Source of the DNA: Candidatus Sulfotelmatobacter sp.
Lineage (GTDB): Bacteria > Vulcanimicrobiota > Vulcanimicrobiia > Vulcanimicrobiales > Vulcanimicrobiaceae
Direction of reading: 5' to 3'
DNA length: 64,000 bases
Assembly: GCA_035504415.1 (NCBI GenBank)
Contig: DATJRY010000005.1
Coordinates: forward strand, 62,001-126,000
Shown: positions 1 through 8,990 of the stretch, piece by piece
How the letters are laid out: every line of letters starts with the position of its first letter
Position numbering within the stretch: the stretch's first letter is position 1
The notes under the pieces: generated by a model
Database searches by the model: none
Seen by the model: only the letters and a program-made list of their open reading frames with translations
Told to the model about the DNA's origin: nothing
Position numbers and translations under genes: made by a program

Positions 1-750
1 CCTTCCGTCGTCGACGCGCGCAGCGTCGCTCCCGCCGCCCCCGAACCGCCACCGACGCCCGAGCCCGTGCTGCCGCCGCCACCGCCCGAGCCCGTGCTGC
101 CGCCGTCCGCGGCCCTGCCGGTGCTCTACCGGCGCATCGACGGCGACGAGGTACGAGCGCTCGAGCGCGTCTACACGGGCGCGCTGCCGCACGGCCTGGC
201 TGCACTCGCGCTGCTTTCGTCGATCGCCGCTGCCGACGGCGCGGTCGGCGAAGCGCTGGGCCTGAGCACCTTCGCGCGCAGCGTCTCCGCCGCGCTGCCG
301 CGCGCGCTGGTCGCCGCGCGGATGGGCCGCCCGACGCCGCCGGTGGTGACCGAGGAGGCTCTGGCGGTGCTCCGTCCCGCCGGCGCCCCGCCGCTCACGC
401 CGTCACCGGCCCCGGAATCCCTCGGCCCGCACCTCGTGGTCGCGCTCGACGCGCATGGCCTCGAGGGACTGCGCGGCGTGCTCGGGCGGCAGTTGGCGGA
501 CCCGTTTCTGCGTGGCGTCCAGGTGCTCTTGGCGGTCGCGCCACGCCGCATCGACGGCGTCGGCGCGCCGACGGTGCGCTTCGAGGACGCCGTGGCGGCC
601 TTTCGGGTCGCGGCCGGAGGCTGGCTGATGCGGGTGACGGTGCGGCGAACCGTCGACCGGCGCTTCGATCCGCTGACAGCCGACGATGCGGGCCTACACG
701 CCGCCGGCCGCAGCGTCGTCGAAGCGCTGCGCGAGGTCATCCCGACATGA
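1..750 (+). CDS. Unrecognised protein, 5' end outside window
   Basis: The reading frame is open from base 1, so the gene begins upstream; the first in-window start is at 67 but is unlikely to be the real one. The visible N-terminal part is a Pro-rich linker in which the 24-bp unit encoding PEPVLPPP is repeated in tandem (about 58-105). About 200 residues of Ala/Leu/Val/Arg-rich, probably globular sequence follow. I recognise no domain. The gene ends in an ATGA overlap with the glycosyltransferase at 747, so the two are probably co-transcribed and may work together. Codon use is GC-rich like the neighbours. Confidence 0.6.
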   Translation, partial: PSVVDARSVAPAAPEPPPTPEPVLPPPPPEPVLPPSAALPVLYRRIDGDEVRALERVYTGALPHGLAALALLSSIAAADGAVGEALGLSTFARSVSAALPRALVAARMGRPTPPVVTEEALAVLRPAGAPPLTPSPAPESLGPHLVVALDAHGLEGLRGVLGRQLADPFLRGVQVLLAVAPRRIDGVGAPTVRFEDAVAAFRVAAGGWLMRVTVRRTVDRRFDPLTADDAGLHAAGRSVVEALREVIPT

Positions 751-1517
751 AGCTCCTCATCGGCATCCCGACCGGCGGTCAGCCGACACAGCCGTTCCTC
801 GACGCGGTCCCGCACCTCGCGTTGCCGCCGGGCGCGCTTGCGGACCGGCTCATCTGGAGCGGCAACTCCGTCGCCGTGCAGCGCGAGATGATCGCGCGCC
901 ACGCAGTCGCAAGCGGCGCCGACATCCTGCTCATGATCGACGATGACGTCGTGCCGCCTCCGGACGCGCTCATCGCCCTCGTGCGCGCGCTCGAGAACGA
1001 TGCGCGCGCGGCGGTCGCGGGCGCGCTCTACTACAGCCGCGACGGCGCCCGGCCGATGGCTGTCGCGCGCTGGAGCTCGACCGACACGACCGAGGGCGCG
1101 ATTCCCGCCTTTCGCAACGGTGAAGTGACCGACGTCGACGGCGTCGGTTTCGGCTGCGTCGCGCTGCGGGTCTCGGCGCTGCGAGCGTTCTCGACGCCGT
1201 ACTTCGCGGCGCACGTCTTCGTCAACGAGGCGACGCGCTCGGTCCGGCAGGCCGACGAGGACTACCTGTACTGCGAGCGCGTGCGCACCGCCGGGTGGCG
1301 GGTTCTGCTGCACGCCGGCGTCCGCGCCGGTCATTACGACCGTGCCACGAACCGGCTCTCCCCCGAGCGCTGGGAGGACGACGTCCAGACCGACCGCTTG
1401 CGCATGATCGTCCGCGACGCGGACGGGCGAACGCGCATGATTCCGTACGACGCGGCGCACCCGCGCGCGGACGAGCGCCAGGAACCGTTCCCGCTGACGC
1501 TGCTGTTCGGCGCCTAG
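747..1517 (+). CDS. Family 2-like glycosyltransferase
   Basis: A 256-residue GT-A type protein. It starts MKLLIGIPTGG and has the metal/nucleotide-sugar signature MIDDDVVPPPDAL near residues 69-81. A later ADEDYLYCERVRTAGW segment resembles the acceptor-side acidic motif of GT2 enzymes. No membrane segment or signal peptide is visible, so it is probably cytosolic. It overlaps the upstream unknown gene by 4 bp. Its stop TAG shares the palindromic CTAG at 1514-1517 with the stop of the convergent flagellar chaperone gene. Lying beside the flagellar cap and chaperone genes, it may glycosylate flagellin, but the donor and acceptor cannot be read from sequence. Confidence 0.75.
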   Translation: MKLLIGIPTGGQPTQPFLDAVPHLALPPGALADRLIWSGNSVAVQREMIARHAVASGADILLMIDDDVVPPPDALIALVRALENDARAAVAGALYYSRDGARPMAVARWSSTDTTEGAIPAFRNGEVTDVDGVGFGCVALRVSALRAFSTPYFAAHVFVNEATRSVRQADEDYLYCERVRTAGWRVLLHAGVRAGHYDRATNRLSPERWEDDVQTDRLRMIVRDADGRTRMIPYDAAHPRADERQEPFPLTLLFGA

Positions 1518-1894
1518 TAGGTGCTGTTGACGACGTGCGCGGTCGGGGGACGTTTGCCCACCGCGCGCGAGAGCCGGCGCATCTTCCCGATCGACTGCAG
1601 ACGCTCGGCCAGGTTGTCGCGATACGCCTGCAGCCGCCGCAGCTGGTCCTCGCGATAGGCGTACACGCCGCGCAGCCGCTGCGCGACTTTGGCGTCGGCG
1701 GCGGGCGCGACGTCGGGCACCGCGGCGAACAACGCGGCCAGTTCGTCCGTCAGCCGCCGCTGCGTGCCGAACGCCTTACGCACGTCCGGCCAACGCCGCT
1801 CGACCAGCGCCGCCTCGGCTTCGAGGCAGGCACGCTCGAGGGCGATGATCGTGCGAACGGCGATCGCGTGCGGAGTCTCAGCCGACGAGGGCAT
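1514..1894 (-). CDS. FliT-like flagellar chaperone
   Basis: A 126-residue, mostly helical protein rich in Ala, Arg and Glu. I chose the ATG at 1894 because the sequence upstream of it in this frame is low-complexity read-through of fliS; this start overlaps the fliS 3' end by 17 bp, which implies translational coupling. Size, helicity and position directly after fliS match the FliT/FlgN class of export chaperones, which hold the cap protein FliD and other late substrates until secretion. Sequence similarity alone is weak, so the call rests largely on context. Confidence 0.6.
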   Translation of the reverse strand: MPSSAETPHAIAVRTIIALERACLEAEAALVERRWPDVRKAFGTQRRLTDELAALFAAVPDVAPAADAKVAQRLRGVYAYREDQLRRLQAYRDNLAERLQSIGKMRRLSRAVGKRPPTAHVVNSTY

Positions 1895-2303
1895 CGAGCT
1901 GCGGCGCGGTGGCGGCCTCGGTGCGATACCGCTTGACCGCTTCGGACCAGGTCTCGCGCAGTTCGGTGACCATCGGCAGCAGCTCGCGCACCCGCTGCGG
2001 ATCGCCGTGCATGTTGGCGGCGACCAGCTGGTGGTGCCAGAACTCGTAGAGCCGGAACAGGTTGCGCGGCAGATCCCCACCGACCTCGAACCGCAGCGAA
2101 CCCATCAGGAGCGCGCACGCGCGCTGCGCCTTGCGCAGCAGGCGATGGCGCGCTTCGATGTCGCGTGGGCTCGTCTCCATCACGTCGATGGCCTGCCGTG
2201 CGAAGAGCAGCAGCGCATCGTAGATCTTCACGATCAGCTCTTCGGGGCTGGCCGAGTTGATCGACGCTTCGAGATAACGCAGGTTGGGGTTCGCGATCGG
2301 CAT
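1878..2303 (-). CDS. fliS: Flagellin export chaperone FliS
   Basis: A 141-residue helical protein with the FliS hallmarks: an N-terminal ANPNLRYLEASINSASPEEL segment and then IVKIYDALLLFARQAID, the helix that forms part of the flagellin-binding surface. FliS binds the disordered C-terminus of flagellin in the cytoplasm and stops premature polymerisation. It lies 12 bp downstream of fliD and overlaps the following fliT-like gene. The order flaG-fliD-fliS-fliT is the usual late flagellar arrangement and probably one transcript from the sigma-28-type promoter at 4760-4787. Confidence 0.93.
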   Translation of the reverse strand: MPIANPNLRYLEASINSASPEELIVKIYDALLLFARQAIDVMETSPRDIEARHRLLRKAQRACALLMGSLRFEVGGDLPRNLFRLYEFWHHQLVAANMHGDPQRVRELLPMVTELRETWSEAVKRYRTEAATAPQLDALVG

Positions 2304-2315
2304 GGTTGGTATCCG

Positions 2316-4394
2316 CTAACTGCTGGTGCTGAAGAGGTCACCGAGCGAGGACTGCATCTCTTGCAGCTGCGCGATCTGGACTTCGCTGTCGGTGAACTGC
2401 GCCCGCAGGATGTTCGCCTGCATGTTGGCTTGATTGGTCACCGACGAGATCGTCTGCTGCAACGACTGAATCTGATCCTGACCTTCGGTTTCGATCGTCT
2501 GGAACAGCGACTGCGGCGGCGCGGTTCCGACCACCGAGTTGGCGAGCTGCGTCGGCAGCCCGGTCACCGTCGCCAGGTAGGTCCCGACCGAGTTGAGCAG
2601 GCCGCCGCTGCTCGTGAAGATCGACGCGACGGCGCTCGGATCGTCTTGCAGCGCGGATTGCAGCGCCGTTACGTCGAGCGGCTCTAATTTTCCGTCGGTA
2701 CCGGCGTAGGTCTGCGAACCGACTTGATTGGCGTCCGACGTGTTGGTCGCCGTCGTGTCGGTTGAGGAGGAGTCGGAATCCGACGCGCCGTTGGAGGCGG
2801 TGCCAACCGTGAACGAGCTGTCGAGCTGCAAGCCGATAGCCGAGAGCGAGTTGTACTTGCTGCTGCCGGTTTGAAACAGCCCCGTCACCATGTTGACGAG
2901 CTGCTGCTTGAGCCCCTCGACGTCGATGTTGTTGAACAAGATGCCGCCGGAGGTCAATTGCACGCCCTCCTGCGAGCCGGTCGCGCTATCGCTTTGCGAC
3001 CCGATGACGGGGGCGGCGGTCGCGGTGTTGATCTCGCCGATCACCGCGTTGTAGCTCTTCACGAACGCGTTGAGCGCGGTCTGCAGCGCGCTGCTGCTCT
3101 CGGCGACGTCGACCGTTACCGGGGCGATGCCCGTCGCGCCGCCGATGGCTTCCTCCAGCGTCAGCGAGACGCCCGGCACGACGTTGTTCACGGCATTCGT
3201 ATTCGAGTAGACCGTTTGGCTTTGGCCCGAGGCGTCGGTGTACGTGATCGCGGCGTCTTGGCCGATCGTTTGGTCGGCGCCGGCGTAGAGCTGACCCGGT
3301 GTCTGGTAGTTGGCGAGCAGTCCGACTGCCTGCAAGAAGTTCGAGGTGTCGCCGGCCGAGCCCAGTTCGATGCTCTGCGGTCCGTCGTTCTTCGACGTCA
3401 GCACCAGCTGCGAGGTGGTCTGATCGTAGGTCGCGACGACGCCCGCAGACGATTGATTGATCGCGTCGATGATGTCCGCGAGGTTGTTGCCCGACGCGTC
3501 GACTTTGAAGTTGACGCCGTTGATCGAGAACGAGCCGCTCGTGACCGCCGTCGCCAAGCCCGCGTTCTGACCGGTGTCGAAGGTCGCGCCCTCGTTGAGT
3601 CCACCGAGCGGACCCGAGCTGGTGATCGAATACGTGCCGGCGTTGTCCTGTTCTTGCGCGGTGTCGAGCTTGAGCATCGCGAGCGCGTTGCCGGTATCGT
3701 TGGCCGAGCCGACGCTGATCGGAGAGCTCGACGAGAGGCTGAACGTCTGAGTCGCCGCGTCGAAGTTCACCGTCACGCCGACGCCTGCGTTCGTCAGCGC
3801 GCTTTGCAGCTGCGAGGTGAAATCGGCCATCGTGATCGAGCTGGGATCGTACGTGAATGCGACCCCGTCGACGGTGATCTGCGCTTGGTTGCCGTTGCTC
3901 CCGCTCGTCCCGGCCTCGGGCGAAATCGCCAAACCCGCCTGATCGAGCGGCGAGGTCGTGCTGATCGTGCCGGCGGCCTGCGTCGAGCTGGCGATCTGCG
4001 TCGCGGTCGCGAGCGTCGCGGCGGTGATCGTGTACGCGCCCGGCGTCGCCGTCTCTCCCGAGATCGACGAGACGCCGACCGCCGAGGTGTTGCTCGAGCT
4101 CGGCGCGGTGGCGTTGAACAAATCGGGATTGCTGAGCGCCTGGAAGCTGTCTTGGAATTCCGTGACCAAGTTCTGGATCTTGATCAGCTCGGTCTGCTGT
4201 TCGTTGAGCTTGGTGATCGCGGTCTGATCGGGCTTCTCTTGCTCCAGCGTGAGGTTGACGTACTTGTCGATGATCGCGTTGTAGTTGATGCCCGACGCGA
4301 TGCCCGGGAACGAGACGGGCGGGACGTTGGTCCCGTAGACGGTCGAGTCGGCGCTGCTCGAGCTCGACGTGCCGGTCGAAGAGACTCCACTCAT
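2316..4394 (-). CDS. fliD: Flagellar filament cap protein FliD (HAP2)
   Basis: A 692-residue protein without a cleavable signal, as expected for a flagellar type III substrate. After a Ser-rich start, FPGIASGINYNAIIDKYVNL (about residues 28-47) is the conserved FliD_N segment. Two FliD-type repeats with ITVDGVAFTYD and FSINGVNFKVD follow in the middle. The C-terminal 100 residues are a Gln-rich coiled coil (QSLQQTISSVTNQANMQANI) that packs against the filament. It is longer than enterobacterial FliD (about 470), mostly through a Ser/Thr/Asp-rich insertion near residues 530-560. It follows flaG with 1 bp between stop and start and belongs to the flaG-fliD-fliS operon. Confidence 0.93.
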   Translation of the reverse strand: MSGVSSTGTSSSSSADSTVYGTNVPPVSFPGIASGINYNAIIDKYVNLTLEQEKPDQTAITKLNEQQTELIKIQNLVTEFQDSFQALSNPDLFNATAPSSSNTSAVGVSSISGETATPGAYTITAATLATATQIASSTQAAGTISTTSPLDQAGLAISPEAGTSGSNGNQAQITVDGVAFTYDPSSITMADFTSQLQSALTNAGVGVTVNFDAATQTFSLSSSSPISVGSANDTGNALAMLKLDTAQEQDNAGTYSITSSGPLGGLNEGATFDTGQNAGLATAVTSGSFSINGVNFKVDASGNNLADIIDAINQSSAGVVATYDQTTSQLVLTSKNDGPQSIELGSAGDTSNFLQAVGLLANYQTPGQLYAGADQTIGQDAAITYTDASGQSQTVYSNTNAVNNVVPGVSLTLEEAIGGATGIAPVTVDVAESSSALQTALNAFVKSYNAVIGEINTATAAPVIGSQSDSATGSQEGVQLTSGGILFNNIDVEGLKQQLVNMVTGLFQTGSSKYNSLSAIGLQLDSSFTVGTASNGASDSDSSSTDTTATNTSDANQVGSQTYAGTDGKLEPLDVTALQSALQDDPSAVASIFTSSGGLLNSVGTYLATVTGLPTQLANSVVGTAPPQSLFQTIETEGQDQIQSLQQTISSVTNQANMQANILRAQFTDSEVQIAQLQEMQSSLGDLFSTSS

Positions 4395-4395
4395 G

Positions 4396-4734
4396 CTAGG
4401 CGCTGTGATCCAGAACGGCGCCGGCCAGTTTGTTGAAGAACTGAGCGATCAGCACCATCGACTCGGGCGGGAACTGCGTGATCACCTGTCCGGTCTGCGC
4501 GTTGGTGAAAACCGTGACGATCTCGTTGGGATCGTGCACGACCCGAAACTGCACGGAGACCTGCGAACCGTTGCCGACCAGCTGGGAGAGCGCGCTGTGC
4601 AGCGTCTCGTCCTGGGGCGCGTCGACAACGGGCGTGCCGCCCTGCGGGCCGGGGTCGGCCGGCTGCGCCAACTCGCTGGGCGGCGCCGGGGCCGCGGCGG
4701 CCGTCGCCGCAGCGTCGACTGAGAGAACGTCCAT
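4396..4734 (-). CDS. flaG: FlaG family flagellar protein
   Basis: A 112-residue protein: an Ala/Pro-rich disordered N-terminus (about 40 residues), then the FlaG core with VQFRVVHDPNEIVTVFTNAQ and VITQFPPESMVLIAQFF. In this family the last helix carries the conserved FPP-E pattern. FlaG influences filament length in several bacteria. The ATG at 4734 is preceded by GGAGG at 4752-4748, a rather long 13-bp gap. It is the first gene of the late operon with fliD, fliS and the fliT-like gene, and a sigma-28-type promoter ends about 25 bp upstream. Confidence 0.88.
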   Translation of the reverse strand: MDVLSVDAAATAAAAPAPPSELAQPADPGPQGGTPVVDAPQDETLHSALSQLVGNGSQVSVQFRVVHDPNEIVTVFTNAQTGQVITQFPPESMVLIAQFFNKLAGAVLDHSA

Positions 4735-4759
4735 GTTCGTGCAGAATCCTCCACTTGCG

Positions 4760-4787
4760 ATATCGGTCGGCCAGGCCGCCCGATTTA
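4760..4787 (-). promoter_or_regulatory. Sigma-28 (FliA)-type promoter of flaG-fliD-fliS
   Basis: Minus-strand TAAATCGG (4787-4780), a 12-bp spacer, then ACCGATAT (4767-4760), close to the FliA consensus TAAAGTTT...GCCGATAA. The TAA of the -35 element is also the stop codon of the upstream glycosyltransferase-like gene. A start site about 7 bases below the -10 would fall near the flaG Shine-Dalgarno, giving a very short leader. The spacing is identical in three other promoters in this locus. Confidence 0.7.
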
Positions 4788-6722
4788 GGTGACCCCGGCG
4801 GCGGCTTCGGCGTAACCGCGAACGATGCCCCGGATGACCATCGCCGGCATCAAGGCCCCGGTCGCTTCCGCCGGAGGCACCGGCGGGAAGCGCCGCCCTT
4901 CGTCCCAGGCCTCCCCGAGGGCACGGGTGAGCGCGCCCAAGTCGCCGGGGTCGAACCGTTGGGGGACGATGCCGGGGATCGCGAACGAGCGCCGCTCCGC
5001 AACGGCCAGACGGGCTCCGGCGAGCACCGCCGCGGCCAGGCGCGCTGACCCCTCGCCCAGCCACGCCGCGTCGACGACGACCGCGGCGGCCATGCGCAAC
5101 CCGGCGGCCTGGGCAGCCGAGGGCTCGGGCAACACGATCAGGTCGCGGCCGCCGAACTCGCGCACCCGTTCGAGATAGCTGGCATCGAGCACCGGTCCCG
5201 CCAGGACCAACGGGATGCCCGCCGCGGCGGCGCTGCGGGCAACCAGAAGCTGGTTGGCAGCCGGAGCGATCGGGGCGTGGACGAATGCGAACGGATCGGG
5301 ACCGACCAGCTGCCCCACCGCGGCCGGTTCGTGGATCGCGACCAGCGGCGGAACCACGGCGAGCGTGGTGCGGCGGCCGCTCCGGCGCAACACGCGCTGC
5401 GCTTCCTCGTCGGAGGCGACGAAGACGATGGCGGCGTCGCGCAGCGCGGCCGCGCTCTCCTCGAGCTCGGCCTGCGGCGGCGCGTAGGGGGCGTCGGCCG
5501 TCGCCTCGCCGACGCTGACCGCGCGGCGCGCGAGCATGGCGAGGTACCGCTCGACCGACGCCTCGTCGGCGCCGTATTCGAAGCACAAGCGCGCGACCGT
5601 GGCACCCCACCACAATCCCGCCGCCGCATCTTCTTCGTACGCGTGGATCGCGCTGGGGATGCGCGCCCGGCGGGCGGCGTCGACGATGCCGCGGACGCGC
5701 CGGCCGTCGCGAACGCCGATGATGTGGACGAGGTCGGCGCCGGCGACCTCGTCCGGATGCACGCCGTACGCGACCTCGAAACCTTCGGCCGTCAGTCCGG
5801 CGGCCAGCGCCGCCGCCTCGTCGGTATCGGCTCCGGGTTCGTTCGCCGCGTCACTGCGCCCGAGCACGATCACGATGCGCCCGGCCGAGCCGCCCTGGAC
5901 CCCGCCGGTAGGCGGGAGCGGGGCCCGCCGTTGCGGCTCGGCGACGCGCTCGACCACGAACGAGCGGCGCGGCGGTCCTTCGGCCGCGTCGTAGGCGAAG
6001 CCCACGTCGACCGGCAGCGGATCGACCACCCCGACGGCGCCGGGCCCCGCGGCATCCAGCCGCAAGACGGTCTCCGCCGAGCTCGGCGCGGCGAGACCGT
6101 CGCCCAGCACCACGACCGTCGCCGCCGACGAGGACGGCGGCTCGCCGTACCATGCCATGGCAGCCGCATCGCGGCTCCCCGGCGCGACGCCGACCGTGCC
6201 GAGATCTCGCAGCACCATCCAACCGCCGACCGCGTCGGGCGCGTCGAGCAGGACCTCGCGACCGCGCACGTACCGCCGCGCCCAATGATACGGGGCCAAC
6301 CGTACGAGCGCGTCGCGCAGCGGGGCGGCGCCGAACGCACCGATGGCCCGCGCCGCCTCGAAGCGAGGCGCAGCCGCGAAGGCGACGACGTGCTCGCCGA
6401 ACAGCATCCCGGAACGCATCAGGGCGTCGAGGTGCGGCAAGATCCGTTCGGCCAGCGCGGTCGCGAAGCCGTCGCCGCCACGGAATCCGGCCGGGAACAA
6501 CAGGGGGTCGCGCTCGCGCTCGACGATCAGTTTCGGTTCGACGAAGACGCCGGGGACGACGGTGTCGCCGTGCTCGCCGGCAAGATAGAAGTCGAGCAGC
6601 AGCGCGTTGTGCCGTTGGCGCACGACCGGCTCGATGCGGACCGCGGCGAGCCGTTGCGGATCGTCGACGGGCGTGCCCGTGCTCCAGGGCGCGATGACGT
6701 CGAAGACGCGATGGGTTCTCAT
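4785..6722 (-). CDS. Large glycosyltransferase-like protein (GT4-like C-terminal half)
   Basis: A 645-residue protein starting MRTHRVFDVIAPWS. The first 270 residues are not recognised. From about residue 285 (RIVIVLGRSDAANEPG) the sequence follows the rhythm of a GT-B enzyme: a DLVHIIGVRDGRR segment, then VVPPLVAIHEPAAVG, then GIPLVLAGPVLDASYLERV and DLIVLPEPSAAQAAGL, as in the UDP-sugar-binding half of GT4 family members. The catalytic EX7E motif is not obvious, so activity is uncertain. The ATG overlaps the preceding gene's TGA as ATGA. With its two upstream neighbours it forms a block between flagellin and flaG, which suggests a role in flagellin glycosylation. Confidence 0.65.
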   Translation of the reverse strand: MRTHRVFDVIAPWSTGTPVDDPQRLAAVRIEPVVRQRHNALLLDFYLAGEHGDTVVPGVFVEPKLIVERERDPLLFPAGFRGGDGFATALAERILPHLDALMRSGMLFGEHVVAFAAAPRFEAARAIGAFGAAPLRDALVRLAPYHWARRYVRGREVLLDAPDAVGGWMVLRDLGTVGVAPGSRDAAAMAWYGEPPSSSAATVVVLGDGLAAPSSAETVLRLDAAGPGAVGVVDPLPVDVGFAYDAAEGPPRRSFVVERVAEPQRRAPLPPTGGVQGGSAGRIVIVLGRSDAANEPGADTDEAAALAAGLTAEGFEVAYGVHPDEVAGADLVHIIGVRDGRRVRGIVDAARRARIPSAIHAYEEDAAAGLWWGATVARLCFEYGADEASVERYLAMLARRAVSVGEATADAPYAPPQAELEESAAALRDAAIVFVASDEEAQRVLRRSGRRTTLAVVPPLVAIHEPAAVGQLVGPDPFAFVHAPIAPAANQLLVARSAAAAGIPLVLAGPVLDASYLERVREFGGRDLIVLPEPSAAQAAGLRMAAAVVVDAAWLGEGSARLAAAVLAGARLAVAERRSFAIPGIVPQRFDPGDLGALTRALGEAWDEGRRFPPVPPAEATGALMPAMVIRGIVRGYAEAAAGVT

Positions 6723-8983
6723 CGGGCCGCGCGCACCACGTCGTCCAGCGCCTTCGCCGCGCGGACCTCGGCTCCGGCGAAGGCCGCGCGTTCGTGCCCG
6801 GCCGCGACGATCAGACGCTCGTCGGGCGCCACCGCGGCGCGCCAGGCCGCCAAATCGCCGACCCGCTCGACGCGAACCGAAAGCGCCAGCGCCAGCGACT
6901 TGCCGCCGGCGACCAGGAGCGCCCGGACACGTGCCGCGACCACGGCCGTCGGGATCCCGCCCTCGAGCAGCAGGTCGAGCCGCACGGGGTCACTGGCGTC
7001 GAACGTGCCGGCCATCTCGGCGACGAACGCGAGCGCTCGCTCGAGCTCGGCGTCGTCGGCGACCGCGAGCACGATTGCGACCCGCGCCGGTGTCGCGACA
7101 ACGGCCGGGACGACGAACGGCACGCGCGTGGCCGGATCGAAACCGCGCGCGCGCGCGCCGGCCCGGTCGGGGACCGCCACCAGCGGCTGCACGAGATCGG
7201 CCGCCGCGGCGGGATTGTGCGAAACGCCCGGATCGAAACGGTGGACCAACGTGTCGTCGCAACGCACGACGGTATACCCGGCGGCGCGCAGGCGCGTGAC
7301 GAGATCCGCGATACCGCGCCGCGTCGGTCCGAGCGCCGGATCGATGCCGCCGACCGCGTCGAGCGCTTCGCGCGCGATCAGGATCGCGGGAGTCGCCGAC
7401 AGCTCGATCGGGGTGCAGTCTCGCGCGTGGTCGCGCGCCCGGCGTTCCGCGACGTGCTGCAGCTCGTTCAGGTTTCCGTAGCTGACCTCTTTGACGCCCT
7501 CGCCGCTCAGGAGCGAAGCGGTCTGCGGCACCGAGGGTACCGCGGCACCGAGCGCCGGGACACGCGCAAACGCCGCGCGGAGGCGATCGAGCGTGTCGGC
7601 GGGGATCAACACGTCGTCGCTCAACAGGAAGGTCAGCTCGGGCCCCGCGCCCAGCGCGCGGTTCGCGGCGCCGACGAGCAACGGGTCGACCTCGTCCAAC
7701 TCGATCGACGCGATCGCGTTGGCGCCGAGGATCCTGCGCGCGGTCTCGTTGCCGGCGGCGCACACCGCGACCAGCTCGTCGCCGGTGCGCGTCGCCGCCA
7801 GGGCGGCGTCGAGCGTCGTCCGCAGGACGTCGGGCGAGGACGACGCCAGGAAGACGCACCGCACGTGCTTGGTTCCGGCACCTGCCCGCGGACCCGCGGC
7901 ACGGCCCGGCGCGCGCACCGCCCTGCCCGCTGCTTCGACGCCGGCGAACAGGGCGTGCAACGACGCGGCGAGCGGACCGTCGCCGGGCTGCACGTGTTGC
8001 GGAAAGCGACCGGCCGCGAGCAGGACGCAGTTCCCTTCGAGCGCCGCGACGCTCGGCGCGACCGCCGCGACGTAGGTGGCGTCTTCGAGCCGCTCGACCA
8101 GGAGCGCGAGGGCGTCGGCATCCGGCAATGCGGCCGACGCGGCGATCAGCACGTTACGCTCGCCGCGCACGCCGAGCTCACGGCGCAACGCCGCCACCGG
8201 CTCGTCGACGGCGCTCGCCGCGACGACCGCCGGCAACGCGCTTGCGCGACGAGCGGCGTCGCGTGCGTCGGGGCCGTGGACCAAGACCGTCAGCGGCGGC
8301 ATCGGCATGCGCACGCGTCGTCGCAGGCCGCCTTCGAAGCGCGTCTCGCGCTCGATCGTGCGCCGCCGAACGGCGAGCGGCAAGCGCGAGCCGCCCACGA
8401 GGGCGGGATGGGCCTCGCTCACCGCGCGCAGCGCCGAGCGGCGCCCGCGATCGTCGGCGCTCTCGGTCGGGATCGCCCAGGCGAACGACGGCAAACAGGA
8501 CACCTCGAGCCCGCGTTCGCGCGCGCGCGCCGCGACTTCGACGAGCGCCGCCACCGCATCGAACGGCAACGGCTCGAGCAGCAGCGAACGCTCGGCGAAG
8601 AACGCACCGGGCGCCGGCACGTCGATCGGACCGCGCAGCTGCGCCTCGATGCCGCCCTCACCGTGCCCGATGCGGATCGGCCACAGCTCGAAGGGCAGCG
8701 CACCGGCTTCCGACGGCCCGAGCATCCAGCCGTAGTGGCGCCAACTCTCCGAGTACGCCGCGCCTCCCAGCACGGCCGGACCGGCATCGAGCGCGGCGCG
8801 CACGCCGCCGAAGGCTCCCCCCAACGGCGCGGCACCGGGCAATACCACGAGCAGGTACGGATCGTTCGCCGCACGCGCCGCGAGCGCGAGAGCATCCGGA
8901 TCGGCGACGGTCACGACCGCCGACGCCCGCGCGCGGGCCTCACGCAGATCGCTGCTCGGCGCCGCCAGGATCGTGAAGTGCAC
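6719..8983 (-). CDS. Multi-domain family 2 glycosyltransferase-like protein
   Basis: A 754-residue protein from the GTG at 8983, eight bases after the upstream gene's stop; translation further upstream in this frame is shadow sequence. It looks like a string of Rossmann-like units. The third (from about residue 388, VRCVFLASSSPDVLRTTLDA) is the clearest GT2 domain, with LTFLLSDDVLIPADTLDRL as its acidic signature and ARDCTPIELSATPAILIARE plus AVGGIDPALGPTRRGIADL further on. The first two units (THFTILAAP-like start, and MPPLTVLVHGPDARDAAR) and the last (PARVAIVLAVADDAELERA) lack clear DXD motifs and may be degenerate. Its place beside flagellin suggests glycan assembly on the filament; the acceptor is unknown. 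Confidence 0.65.
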   Translation of the reverse strand: MHFTILAAPSSDLREARARASAVVTVADPDALALAARAANDPYLLVVLPGAAPLGGAFGGVRAALDAGPAVLGGAAYSESWRHYGWMLGPSEAGALPFELWPIRIGHGEGGIEAQLRGPIDVPAPGAFFAERSLLLEPLPFDAVAALVEVAARARERGLEVSCLPSFAWAIPTESADDRGRRSALRAVSEAHPALVGGSRLPLAVRRRTIERETRFEGGLRRRVRMPMPPLTVLVHGPDARDAARRASALPAVVAASAVDEPVAALRRELGVRGERNVLIAASAALPDADALALLVERLEDATYVAAVAPSVAALEGNCVLLAAGRFPQHVQPGDGPLAASLHALFAGVEAAGRAVRAPGRAAGPRAGAGTKHVRCVFLASSSPDVLRTTLDAALAATRTGDELVAVCAAGNETARRILGANAIASIELDEVDPLLVGAANRALGAGPELTFLLSDDVLIPADTLDRLRAAFARVPALGAAVPSVPQTASLLSGEGVKEVSYGNLNELQHVAERRARDHARDCTPIELSATPAILIAREALDAVGGIDPALGPTRRGIADLVTRLRAAGYTVVRCDDTLVHRFDPGVSHNPAAAADLVQPLVAVPDRAGARARGFDPATRVPFVVPAVVATPARVAIVLAVADDAELERALAFVAEMAGTFDASDPVRLDLLLEGGIPTAVVAARVRALLVAGGKSLALALSVRVERVGDLAAWRAAVAPDERLIVAAGHERAAFAGAEVRAAKALDDVVRAAR

Positions 8984-8990
8984 GGAGGAC

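Noticed and set aside
2871-4436. 521-residue plus-strand frame opposite fliD
   Set aside because: Arg/Asp/Val-rich composition typical of antisense frames in high-GC DNA; fliD on the other strand is certain.
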